Source: Planoprotostelium fungivorum
Taxonomy: Eukaryota > Evosea > Variosea > Cavosteliida > Cavosteliaceae
Length of the DNA: 64,000 nt
Direction of reading: 5' to 3'
NCBI GenBank assembly: GCA_003024175.1
Contig: MDYQ01000047.1
Span: 1-64,000 of the forward strand
The position numbers were made by a program, and so were the translations under genes. Shown in pieces: positions 1-9,905 of the stretch (positions are counted from its first letter, which is position 1; every line of letters starts with the position of its first letter). The notes beneath the pieces were generated by a model. That model saw only the letters and a list, made by a program, of their open reading frames with translations, was not told where the DNA came from and made no database searches.

Positions 1-695
1 TTACCTATTGACATTTGAAAAGGGTTCAAATGTGTTTCACCCGAAAGAGCAAAGACGTTCTTTCTGTCGCTATAATGTCTCGATATCGAAAAGAAGCGTA
101 TTCTCCCACCTAATCTCCTTGAGAGCTTCTCCCTACAATTGAAAGCGAGATAAAGACCCCGAACAAAGACGGTTGGCTCAGGGTGGGTAGTTTCCACGAT
201 CGATGCGGTGATTTCGAGTTCAATCACGCCAACGATCCAAAGAAGAGTCAAAAATTCCACAACGGCAATTCCTGGCAAACAACACGCCAACCGACAGAGA
301 TCGATTGATTAACCGCCTCAGATGGCCCTCCATATCGACGGTGAGAGNTTACCTAATGACATTTGAAAGGGGTTCAAATGTGTTTCACCCGAAGAAGCAA
401 AGACGTTCTTTCCGTCGCTATAATGTCTCGATATCGAAAAGAAGCGTATTCTCCCACCTGATCTCCTTGAGAGCTTCTCCTTTGGGTTGAACCACAATTG
501 AAAGCGAGCTAAAGACCCACAAACAAAGACGGTTGGCTCAGGGTGGATAGTTTCCACGATCGATGCGGTGATTTCGAGTTCAATCACGCCAACGATCCGA
601 TGAAGATTCCACAACGGCAATTCCTGGCAAACAACACGCCAATCGACAGAGATTGATTAACCGCCTCAGATGGCCCTCCATATCGACAGTGAGAG
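1..695. repeat. Subtelomeric repeat A, two tandem copies of about 346 bp
   Basis: Copy 1 (1-347) and copy 2 (349-695) are nearly identical, differing by a few substitutions and small indels. Both start with TTACCTA and end with a GTGAGAG segment. The single N at 348 sits exactly between them, at a return to the start of the unit, so it probably marks an assembly join. Short ORFs here on either strand are not conserved protein and I do not call a gene. Confidence 0.85.
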
Positions 696-816
696 TGGTT
701 GAGTAGATGAGTTCTCCAATTCTACGGTGAGAATGATTCTGAGGGGAGGGTTTCTGATTTCATTTCAGGGTTTCAGACTTCCGACGAAATCTGAAGGAGC
801 ACGTCACGAGATCGTC
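696..816. other. Spacer between repeat families A and B
   Basis: This 120-bp stretch leads from repeat A into repeat B. It holds a GTGAG-like and a TTTCAG-like splice motif but no coding signal that I can support. Confidence 0.4.
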
Positions 817-2669
817 GCGGATCCATGGATCTACCGAATTTGTAGCTGAAGGTGAGATCTTCAAGTCGATGGAATTGGAGTTGACCTCTGATCTCGATAC
901 AGATCAAACAATCAGCGAACAGGACTCGACCGCCAGGACAGCATAATCGAGACGAAGGGGAGAGGTGAGTCTGAGGTTGATGTTGATACCCCTGATCATG
1001 GAGATGGAGATCACCTCTGATCTCGATACAGATCGACAATCACTCAACAAGATTCGAACGCCTCATCACTGGGGCCAAGACAAAGGAAAGAGGTGAGTCT
1101 GAGGTTGACGATGCTGTTGATGATAATGAGTGGGAGATGACCTCTGATCTCAATGCAGATCTATCACTGGGACCAAGACAAAGAGACAGGTGAGTCTGAT
1201 GTCACTGATGTGGTGATTATGAGGGTGGTAGGAATTGGAATGGGTGAAGATGAAGAATTCATTGATATGGATACAGCACAGTTTGGAAGACTGATACATG
1301 TATGAAACTATAATAAACATTGAAGATGAGATTGTGCTTCTATACTGTTGCTATATTATTGCCTAACTCTCTGCACTTTCATTTCATTGNGCGGATCCAT
1401 GGATCTACCGAATTTGTAGCTGAAGGTGAGATCTTAAAGTCGATGGAAATGGAGTTGACCTCTGATCTCGATACAGATTAACAATCAGCAAACAGGACTC
1501 GACTGCCAGGACAGCATAATCGAGACGAAGGGGAGAGGTGAGTCTGAGGTTGATGTTGATACCCCTGATTATGGAGATCACCTCTGATCTCGATACAGAT
1601 CGACAATCACTCAACAAGACTCGAACGCCACATCACTGGGGCCAAGACAAAGGGGAGAGGTGAGTCGGATGTTGACGATGCTGTTGATGATAATGAGTGG
1701 GAGATGACCTCTGATCTCAATGCAGATCTATCACTGGGACCAAGACAGAGAGACAGGTGAGTCTGATGTCACTGATGTGGTGATTATGAGGTGGGTAGGA
1801 ATTGGAATGGGTGAAGATGAAGAATTCATTGATATGGATACAGCACAGTTTGGAAGACTGATACATGTATGAAACTAAAATAAACATTGAAGATGAGATT
1901 GTGCTTCTATACTGTTGTATCATTGACAAACTCTCTGCACTTTCATTTCATTGTGTATTGTGGCACTTTGTTGATGAATGTACTTCACATAGACCTTTGT
2001 ACAAAGACAGATGAAAGATGACATCAGAGTAATGATAAAGCAGAAAGCAACAAAAAACCTAACATAGAAAGCATACACACTGATGATAAAAGCATACTTT
2101 GGGAAACAATCCATAAGCAAGGAACCTTTATGACCATTTTCTGACCTGTTTCTGACTCAGCAAACTGCGCTGATTCCAACGGTATATGTCACGGTNGGTT
2201 GACGATGCTGTTGATGATAATGAGTGGGAGATGACCTCTGATCTCAATGCAGATCTATCACTGGGACCAAGACAAAGAGACAGGTGAGTCTGATGTCACT
2301 GATGTGGTGATTATGAGGGTGGTAGGAATTGGAATGGGTGAAGATGAAGAATTCATTGATATGGATACAGCACAGTTTGGAAGACTGATACATGTATGAA
2401 ACTATAATAAACATTGAAGATGAGATTGTGCTTCTATACTGTTGCTATATTATTGCCTAACTCTCTGCACTTTCATTTCATTGTGTATTGTGGCACTTTG
2501 TTGATAAATGTACTTCACATAGACCTTTGTACAAAGACAGATGAAGGATGACATCAGAGTAATGATAAAGCAGAAAGCAACAAAAAACCTAACATAGAAA
2601 GCATACACACTGATGATAAAAGCATACTTTGAGAAACAATCCATAAGCAAAGAGCCTTGATGACCATTT
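817..2669. repeat. Subtelomeric repeat B, about 570 bp, with about 125-bp internal modules
   Basis: Copies start at 817 and 1391 with the same GCGGATCCATGG block, and a partial copy starts at 2197. Inside each copy a roughly 125-bp module recurs: an ACCTCTGATCTC block near 890, 1010, 1142, 1456, 1578, 1704 and 2233, followed by an AGGTGAGTCTGA block. The modules look like tandem exon/intron units, because each ends in a good GTGAGT donor. The 3' parts (about 1920-2195 and 2450-2669) are also near-identical to each other. Single Ns at 1390 and 2196 lie where the repeat phase jumps. At 2196 the sequence jumps from satellite C back into repeat B. Confidence 0.85.
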
Positions 2670-3937
2670 TCTGACCTGTTTCTGACTCAGCAAACTGCGC
2701 TGATTCCAACGGTATATGTCACGGTTCACAAAAACGATGCATATGGTGCGTGCGCTATTTTGATTTAACGCATGGAGGCCTTTATCTCTGATGGTAATGG
2801 TTGGACGGTGGTTTAGTAACCATTTCTACGTAGGTCTTACGTACCTCTACGCGTGGGAACTGAGAAAACAGACCTGGTGCCCTCCCTAAATGAGATAAGC
2901 CCCCGCGTGCGTTAAATCAAAATAGCGCACGCATGGTATATTTTACACTTTTCTCTGCTATGAACGTCCGGACGAAAAAACTGAATACACCACCGTGTAG
3001 CCCAGGTAATTCTACACCTGGGTAAACTGTCATCAATGACCTGACACCTTCCCTAAATGAAATATGGCCTTGCGTGCGCTATTTCCAAATAACGCACGTG
3101 GCATGACCACTACTTTTCTGACCTGTTTCTGACTCTCTGAGATGCGCTGATTCCAACGGTATATGTCACGGTTCACAAAAACGATGCATATGGTGCGTGC
3201 GCTATTTTGATTTAACGCACGGAGGCCTTTATCTCTGATGGTAATGGTTGGACGGTGGTTTAGTAACCATTTCTACGTAGGTCTTACGTACCTCTACACG
3301 TGGGAACTGAGAAAACAGACCTGGTGCCCTCCCTAAATGAGATAAGACCCCGCGTGCGTTAAATCAAAATAGCGCACGCATGGTATATTTTACACTTTTC
3401 TCTGCTATGTTAGTCCGGACGAAAAAACTGAATACACCACCGTGTAGCCCAGGTAATTCTACACCTGGGTAAACTGTCATCAATGACCTGACACCTTCCC
3501 TAAATGAAATATGGCCTTGCGTGCGCTATTTCCAAATAACGCACGTGGCATGACCACTAGTTTTCTGACCTGTTTCTGACTCAGCAAACTGCGCTGATTC
3601 CAACGGTATATGTCACGGTTCACAAAAACGATGCATATGGTGCGTGCGCTATTTTGATTTAACGCACGGAGGCCTTTATCTCTGATGGTAATGGTTGGAC
3701 GGTGGTTTAGTAACCATTTCTACGTAGGTCTTACGTACCTCTACGCGTGGGAACTGAGAAAACAGACCTGGTGCCCTCCCTAAATGAGATAAGACCCCGC
3801 GTGCGTTAAATCAAAATAGCGCACGCATGGTATATTTTACACTTTTCTCTGCTATGTTAGTCCGGACGAAAAAACTGAATACACCACCGTGTAGCCCAGG
3901 TAATTCTACACCTGGGTAAACTGTCATCAATGACCTG
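2670..3937. repeat. Subtelomeric satellite C, 445-bp tandem unit, copies 1-3
   Basis: Near-identical units begin near 2670, 3116 and 3561, each opening with a TTCTGACCTG block. Each unit carries an inverted repeat of about 23 bp (GTGCGCTATTTTGATTTAAC near 2744 and its complement near 2912) about 150 bp apart. It also has a near-perfect short palindrome with arms GTGCGCTATTT and AAATAACGCAC around a CC centre (near 3076). The third copy is cut by the N at 3938. No protein coding potential is evident. Confidence 0.9.
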
Positions 3938-3938
3938 N

Positions 3939-4034
3939 CCTAAACCCTAAACCCTGAACCCTAAACCCTAAACCCTAAACCCTAAACCCTAAACCCTAAA
4001 CCCTAAACCCTAAACCCTAAACCCTAAACCCTAA
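3939..4034. repeat. Telomeric repeat tract (CCCTAAA)n
   Basis: About 13 copies of CCCTAAA with one CCCTGAA variant. The C-rich strand reads 5' to 3' from left to right, the orientation expected at a left chromosome end. The tract follows the N at 3938 and runs straight into satellite C at a TTCTACACCTGG block. The same satellite segment already occurs just left of the N, so the two sides overlap in repeat phase. This fits a real chromosome terminus that was scaffolded behind other subtelomeric pieces; an interstitial telomeric block is the alternative. Confidence 0.9.
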
Positions 4035-4267
4035 TTCTACACCTGGGTAAACTGTCATCAATGACCTGACACCTTCCCTAAATGAAATATGGCCTTGCGT
4101 GCGCTATTTCCAAATAACGCACGTGGCATGACCACTAGTTTTCTGACCTGTTTCTGACTCAGCAAACTGCGCTGATTCCAACGGTATATGTCACGGTTCA
4201 CAAAAACAATGCATATGGTGCGTGCGCTATTTTGATTTAACGCACGGAGGCCTTTATCTCTGATGGT
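4035..4267. repeat. Satellite C, partial copies after the telomere tract
   Basis: The sequence resumes inside a 445-bp unit, passes the TTCTGACCTG boundary near 4140, and stops abruptly at about 4267. The block that continues with AATGGTTGGACGG in the other copies is here replaced by unrelated AT-rich DNA. Confidence 0.85.
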
Positions 4268-5380
4268 TATTTCCTTTGTGACCTTCCGCTTCTTTTTCTT
4301 GTATTTTGCTTGGTTATCAGTTATATTAAATGGTTCAATTCTTGGTCAATCTGGTCTTTTTTTGCATTGTCTTGCAACTATATGTGCTGTCCTTCAACAG
4401 TGCACACCTTATAAGCCTTACCTTCTTCCTTTTTTTACTCAGCAAGATCTACCAATTCCTAATGTGTTTCACATGTGCAATATATGCTTTTTTGGATACA
4501 TTGAATTTTATGCTGAATTTTAGCGTGAACACGCTAAAATTCACCACAAGATTCACTTCACTCACACAGAGAAGTTTAATTTGACACTGAATCATAATAT
4601 CAATCGTGGAAGGTGCCTATCTGCCTTGTCAATGTTTATTTTGTCACTGAGTACCATCTTAAAAAAAGACAGGACTTGATGTGTGAAATTTTTTGCACAC
4701 AATTTGATCTCTTACTTGATTATATGTTGCTGATTCTCAAAATTACTTATCCCAATGGTGTAAGTATCAGTTCATAGCAGTAGTATCTCCAAGAATCAAT
4801 CATGAATTTAAACATTGACAGAAGGACATCTTGCATACACAAGACAGACTTTGCTCTCTCTTTTATTGGAACTGTTTTAATTATGCTCTTGTTCTCTGAT
4901 GACCATTATCCTTCTAAATATACCCAGGATAAATGGTGTCAGTTGCAAGATCAATTCTCAATTGCAATGCAGTTGGAAAATAAATGGGAAATACACTTGT
5001 CTTGTGCTTTGTGTTCTCTCTTTTGTTTGGTGGCATTATATGTCTACCCTTCTGAGATCTTTATTATACAAGGGCACATATTTCCTGCCCTGACAACTTG
5101 CCTCATCTTCAGAGCCACAGCACTGCAGAAAGACCTACAGTGAATCACATCAGTCACCAAGAAAGGCAGTCAGCCCTGACATCATCCTGCTTCAAACATA
5201 CCACTCACCCATCATCATCATCATGGCCCTACATTAATTCATGGTGAAGATCATTTCCTTTGGTTTGCTGTGAAAGATCAGGCGTTTTTAGTACAATTCT
5301 TGATATGCTTCTGGCTTCCCAAGAGAATGATTTATTGTGTGATTGATGTTGGAGAGGATATGATTATCATACCCATCTGA
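4268..5380. other. AT-rich segment without a recognisable gene
   Basis: Base composition changes sharply to AT-rich compared with the genes further right. The longest open frame is 113 codons (4802-5143, plus strand); two hydrophobic overlapping frames lie at 4263-4584. None resembles a protein family I know, and there are no clear splice patterns like those of the genic part. It may be a degenerate element or gene-poor subtelomeric DNA. Confidence 0.5.
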
Positions 5381-6426
5381 ATGTGGTGTCTCAAGATCGA
5401 GAGAGGTAGCGGTGGTCTGATACAGCGAGATTGGCCAACTGGTAACCTAACGTGATATGATACGATATTCTAAATGTGTCCAAAAAATTCTCTGGTCGAA
5501 GCTCTTCTCCTATGCTCTGAGTCAAGAAGCAGAAAGTGAAGGGTTTTTGCAGATCTTGTTGACGGTAGCCGATCGACTTCACCGCATATCGATCAATGTG
5601 TTTTTTGAGCTGCCTGCCGACCTCAATATCGTCTGAAAGGTCGATCTAATAATGTTTCTTTGTCCTTTCTCTTCTTCTGATCTCTCTTTCTTCTATTCTT
5701 CTTTCTTTGTCTTTTTTGTGGTAAAAAAAAGTGGACAGCCCAGGGTCCGATCACTGGTGTCACAAGGCCAAACAAGGCGAGTGAGCAACCAGCTCGGCCA
5801 CTGGAGCTGCCCGACTGCGAACCCAAAACTCGAAACAAGACCCTAAAATTGTAGATGACATCTTGTAATTTTGGCGCCAAATTCACGTCGGCGGCCAGAG
5901 GAGAGCAGATGGCAAGTAGATGTGCGCAGAGAGGCACGATTTTGTTGACATCGCAACGGATCCACCACATCATTTTGTCGAACCAGGAATAATAGGTGAC
6001 GTGGCCCGCATCAAGATCTGGGCATTATGCAGATTCTCTACGCCAACATGTGAGTGAGGGGATAATATCCTCCTAAGCCAAGACAAGTCTCCTTGTATTT
6101 CTGTTGTGTTCGATCTCAAATGATGTTGATTTAAATGATTTGTTGGCAGTGATGTGATACGAGGAACACAAGTTTGAGAGGTATCATCCACAACAATTGC
6201 AATCGTTACCATCAACCCTCAGCTTTGTGTGTTGACGCAGATCCTTATGGTCAGCGATAAAGAATCACTGTCACCATCAGGAGCGTCTCGTCTATAAGAA
6301 GACAACGTGTTTGATCCCAGGCGTATACTCTATTGAACAACAGACGGCACATTGAACCTCTTTATGTGCACAATTCTTCCCTCTCATCATAAGATGCAAC
6401 CTGAACATGACAGCCCTCCCATCTTC
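5381..6426. other. Unassigned region upstream of the first supported gene
   Basis: Composition returns towards that of the genic region. Minus-strand open frames at 5391-5582, 5623-5973 and 5970-6215 have no recognisable domains. The middle one reads through the tRNA-like hairpin and an A/T-rich tract, which argues against it being protein. A perfect TTTGGCGCCAAA palindrome lies at 5870-5881. I see no gene that I can defend. Confidence 0.4.
5733..5812 (-). other. tRNA-like sequence, possibly a SINE head
   Basis: On the minus strand the ends GGGCAGC and GCTGTCC can form a 7-bp acceptor-like stem with one G-U pair. Inside lies TGGCCGAGCTGG, which fits the Pol III A box of Leu/Ser-type tRNAs, and GATCGGACCC, a poor B box. 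Eight T residues follow two bases after the stem, as in a Pol III terminator. The internal part does not fold into convincing anticodon and T arms, so it is not an intact tRNA gene. A tRNA-derived SINE or tRNA relic is possible. No second copy was seen in the window. Confidence 0.3.
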
Positions 6427-7785
6427 TCACGTGACATTGAACATCTTCTTCATGAAGTCATATGTTCCAAAGGATATCGACACCACAGGTATCACCTGCA
6501 ATCATCAGTACATCGACCATCTGTTAACTCACCGATAAAAAGTGAGGAAATAGGCCCTTGTAAAAACCCCTCAGTCCTCTCTTCTGATAGATCTGAACGA
6601 AGGCATCTCGGTAGCCCGTGTAGGATGCATCCTTCTTGAAGTTGAGTTGGATGTGTCTCCGAATCACATCCAGAGGAAATGTCACTGTCCTTCATTCATC
6701 CACATTCACAGATGCGTATAGAGCGGAGGAGAATCGACTCACGAGCTGAGGCAATCGAACCAGAGAGAGCACCGCAGAAGGCACTGGTGAGAGCGTCGTT
6801 CTTCTGGTATCTCTCACTCATCGTCTTCTTTAAGTTCTCCCAGATGGATAGATTCAGTGCGATGTAAGGGATAACACTCTACCTCCATCAGATGACACAT
6901 CGTGAGATTCATGTCCTCACGATCATCGTGACAGAAACACCTCTATACCACTGGGAGATCCCTTCTTCTCTCGCGATGGTTGAGAGAGTGCCGTAGATTC
7001 CCCTGTATTTTGGTTGTTGGCTGGTTTGCACTGACAAGAGAGTGTGAACCAGATCCAACGGATAAGTCAGTGCCACTGTTTGGAATGAGAAGAATATACC
7101 ACGTGAGCTTCCTCGCCGGATACGACTGCAGCTCCGGCTCCAGCAACGATCCTCCTCCATATCTTGGCATCCTGCTGATCTCGTGGTGTGATGATCTGTC
7201 ATAATTCACGGGATGAGGGTTTGGAGGAGTACCTGTTTGAATCTCTCGTAGGAATAAAACTTGATGGCGGCGAACGGGACTTTCTTGATGAAATGAGTGC
7301 CATTACCCTTGTAGAATCCTCTGAACCCTTCGTTCTCGTATGTAGCTTTAAGGGCTTGCCACGTGCCTTTACTGTAAGCCGGTTTCAATCCCACTTTTTC
7401 CATAGAAGATACCTATATCACATCATGATCAATTGACACGAACCTATAATCGATGATATAGATCATTGGAGGGTGAACGATGGTTGGAAATGGACTCACC
7501 ATGAAAAGAATGGTGACCCGCGCGAGGGGGGCAACTGCAGTTCTCGAGACAGCACCAGATGCGGCACCACAAGCTAACAATTTGATCTTGTTTTCGTCTG
7601 CATCGCGTTCAATTTAGCTCGAATCGATGATCTAATGATGATCGATTTCGAATTTCTCTAATCACCAATCGACAAGATGAGATTTGAAAAACATATTTGT
7701 GATTCCAGGTGAGATGTTATTATTTGTTCTTACCCGCGTGTGTGTCCTGGTAGGTTGGATCGTGGTGGCCCCCGCGAAGAATCAT
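6427..7785 (-). CDS. Mitochondrial carrier family protein (SLC25)
   Basis: This is a solute carrier of the mitochondrial inner membrane, closest by eye to the coenzyme A/adenine nucleotide group. The spliced product starts MILRGGHHDP at 7785 (exon 7734-7785), continues at 7597, and ends with FMKKMFNVT. The three carrier repeats are visible. Repeat 1 has APLARVTILFM followed by FRGFYKGNGTHFIKKVPFAA. Repeat 2 has TYPLDLVHT and EGISQWYRG. Repeat 3 has FPLDVIRRHIQL and GLRGFYKGL. Only repeat 3 has the full P-x-D/E-x-x-K/R signature: repeat 1 has Ala for the acidic residue and Thr for the basic one, and repeat 2 has His for the basic one. Reaching the repeat-2 exon in frame seems to need a GC-AG intron of about 41 bp. 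Substrate is not assigned. Confidence 0.85.
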
Positions 7786-7973
7786 GATGTCAGCACGCTT
7801 CTTCTCATCTCTGGGTTCCATCCTGTTTGCCAAGCGGCTGACTCTGAGGGCGTCACAAAAAAACTCGGACGAGTGATCTACACAGATGATCACGTGGCTG
7901 CTGTCACCCTGAAACTACACACCGCTTTCTACATTTGAACATAGAGACACCGCTTCATTATACATCCATCAAT

Positions 7974-9809
7974 TCAGACTCTATACAGCAAAGATCTAAC
8001 TGCTAGCCTCTGCAGCTGTGTCCCAGCTTCTTGCACATTCCAAAGAGGTCGCTGCGATGGGATCCCTCCACTGCCTGATGAAATTTGAAAGCAGTTCATG
8101 AAGAGCAACACGCACCTGTTCCAGAGAGCTTATCTTTCTTCCAGGGAAAGACGTCCGTTTGGCATCGACTGCACTGCTGGCTCTCTCCCTTCCAACAATT
8201 TCCTGAGGACCACCTGAAGACGTAAGCCAGTCTCATCGGCTCGCAGGCGTAGAACTCACCAGTGGCCACAGTTGCATCGAAAGTGTCCGAAATACTTGCA
8301 GACGTGTCTTCCTTTCACCTCAAAGTGAGGGCGGCCGCAGTCGCACTCGGTCTTCTGTTTCTTGATCGGTTGTAAAATGGGCACCTGTTGTTTTCAATCT
8401 GTGGTCCAACGATGAACTGCCCACTGCCCCCACCTCTTCCTTGTGAAGCTCTGCCTCCACCTCTTCCTTGTGGAGCTCTACCTCCTCTTTTATCTCCATG
8501 GTCCTTAGTTCTTCCATCAACCCGGGCGGTGCGGACACTCCTGATGATCGTCAAAGATGATGTAGATCACCTTACCCAGAGGTGACAGCAGTTGAATCAA
8601 TTCTGAGACGGCCCCCACGTCCACAAACTGAGGATGTTCACTCGAGAGAGACACGAGAGATTCACCCAAGAGCCTCTGGTCGCGTCCCACATTCTCTCCA
8701 TGGGATGCAGTTGCTTGATGGTGGAGATGACATCAAAGTCATACGCGAAATCGAGTCTGGCCTGGTCGCTTCCGTCCTAAACCCAGCGTTAGTTTGATCG
8801 CCGCTGCCGCATTAGGACCCAGGCTGCCTACCAGCTGGGAGTGTTCAGTGATGCTCATCTTCCCTCCCATCACCTTCTTGGCGTAGTTTCTGACTGCGGG
8901 TGGTACGAAGATTCCAAGGTGGTCCAACATGTGCACCGCAGCTGGAACAGATGCATCGATGACGCTCCACATCTTCTTGGAAGGATCCCATTTGTATCCT
9001 GTCCTCTCATTCAACCCGATGAGACGTGAGATCGTTACCTTTGAGGTTTCTCTTGATGTGATTGATCATGGATGCAGTGTAGCTGCGAGAGTGAGAGAGA
9101 GAGAAGGTGGAGGATCACCTGAACTTCATGCCGAGAGATCCACCAGGGAGGATGGTGTAGTCGATGGGAAGACCCAATTCGGCGTTCTTCAGGTTTGGAT
9201 ACTTCTTCGCTGTTTTCTTTCAACTCTCTTTGCTTCCCGCACGATCGCTCACCGAAAGCATTCTCCAATTTTTGAGATGGGACGGTCTTACTGGTGGGCA
9301 TAACTTTGGCTGCAGGTGACACTAGAGTCGTCACTACGTCTGCTGATTCTCCAAATTGAGTCCCAGCTGGCTTCTCGATGGGAATGCGCGATAGGACATG
9401 GACCTTCGGCATGGTTGTGGTACGTCTCGGCGTGAGAGGCTTCTTTGGTGAAGAGACGTATTGTGAGCCATTTGTTGGTGCAATGGAGATATGAGCTGGC
9501 GGGGATGGGGTTACTGAACTCTCCGTTTTGATCTCAGGAAGAGGGGCATCAACAGATGGAATAGAAGAAGCTGGTTGAGTGAGATCGATCACAGCGAATT
9601 CTTCGAACGTCTTGAAAGGGACTGATTGTTGAGCAAAAAGACTTTTCTCAGCATCGAATAGAGTTGAAAAACTCTCAATGTCCTCTTCTTTCACACATTC
9701 CAATCTGTAATGGTAAGAGAGATCGTGATGAGCGAATTAACCTGGACGAGCAGATGTCCACGTAATTATCCACACATATGGCATAATCGGTGGAATCTTG
9801 TTTCGCCAT
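7974..9809 (-). CDS. 3CxxC (ZAR1-type) zinc-finger protein with HARP-like segments
   Basis: The start MAKQDSTDYAICVDNY at 9809 is followed by a small intron and a long Ser/Pro/Thr-rich disordered part. Next come two segments built around aromatic/WDP motifs (GYKWDPSKKMW and MERMWDATRGSW, the latter after FAYDFDVISTIKQL), which recall HARP-like repeats of SMARCAL1. A Glu/Lys- or Gly-rich linker follows. The C-terminus has a Cys/Trp-rich finger: CDCGRP, HVCKYFGHFRC, CGHWWSSGNCW, QQCSRCQTD. This matches 3CxxC fingers of ZAR1-like proteins, which bind RNA in animals. At least six introns of 35-46 bp are needed. The joins around 8350-8400 and 8770 stay uncertain because no clean frame-preserving splice is visible. 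The combination of domains is unfamiliar to me and the function unknown. Confidence 0.7.
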
Positions 9810-9905
9810 TAGAACGGCGGTTGGTGTTCAAATTTGAATTGAAGGTCTCCCGCCTAGATTCCTCGTTGTATTCGGCAGATGTCAAATACCCTTGGCGACC
9901 CCGAG

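Noticed and set aside
1717-2650. Hydrophobic minus-strand frames at 1717-1929, 1920-2120 and 2450-2650, the last two near-identical
   Set aside because: They repeat because the DNA repeats. No codon-level constraint, no domain and no splice support.
5733-5812. Functional tRNA gene
   Set aside because: No plausible anticodon arm or T loop despite the acceptor-like stem and terminator.
5623-5973. 116-codon minus-strand frame as a gene
   Set aside because: It crosses the tRNA-like hairpin and a homopolymer-rich tract and ends in a Lys/Arg run encoded by pyrimidine-rich DNA.
8315-8554. RGG-like frame (GGRAPQGRGGGRASQGRG) in the zinc-finger gene
   Set aside because: The intron that fits the upstream exon leads into the overlapping Glu/Lys frame instead. 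The choice is unresolved, so no RGG domain is claimed.
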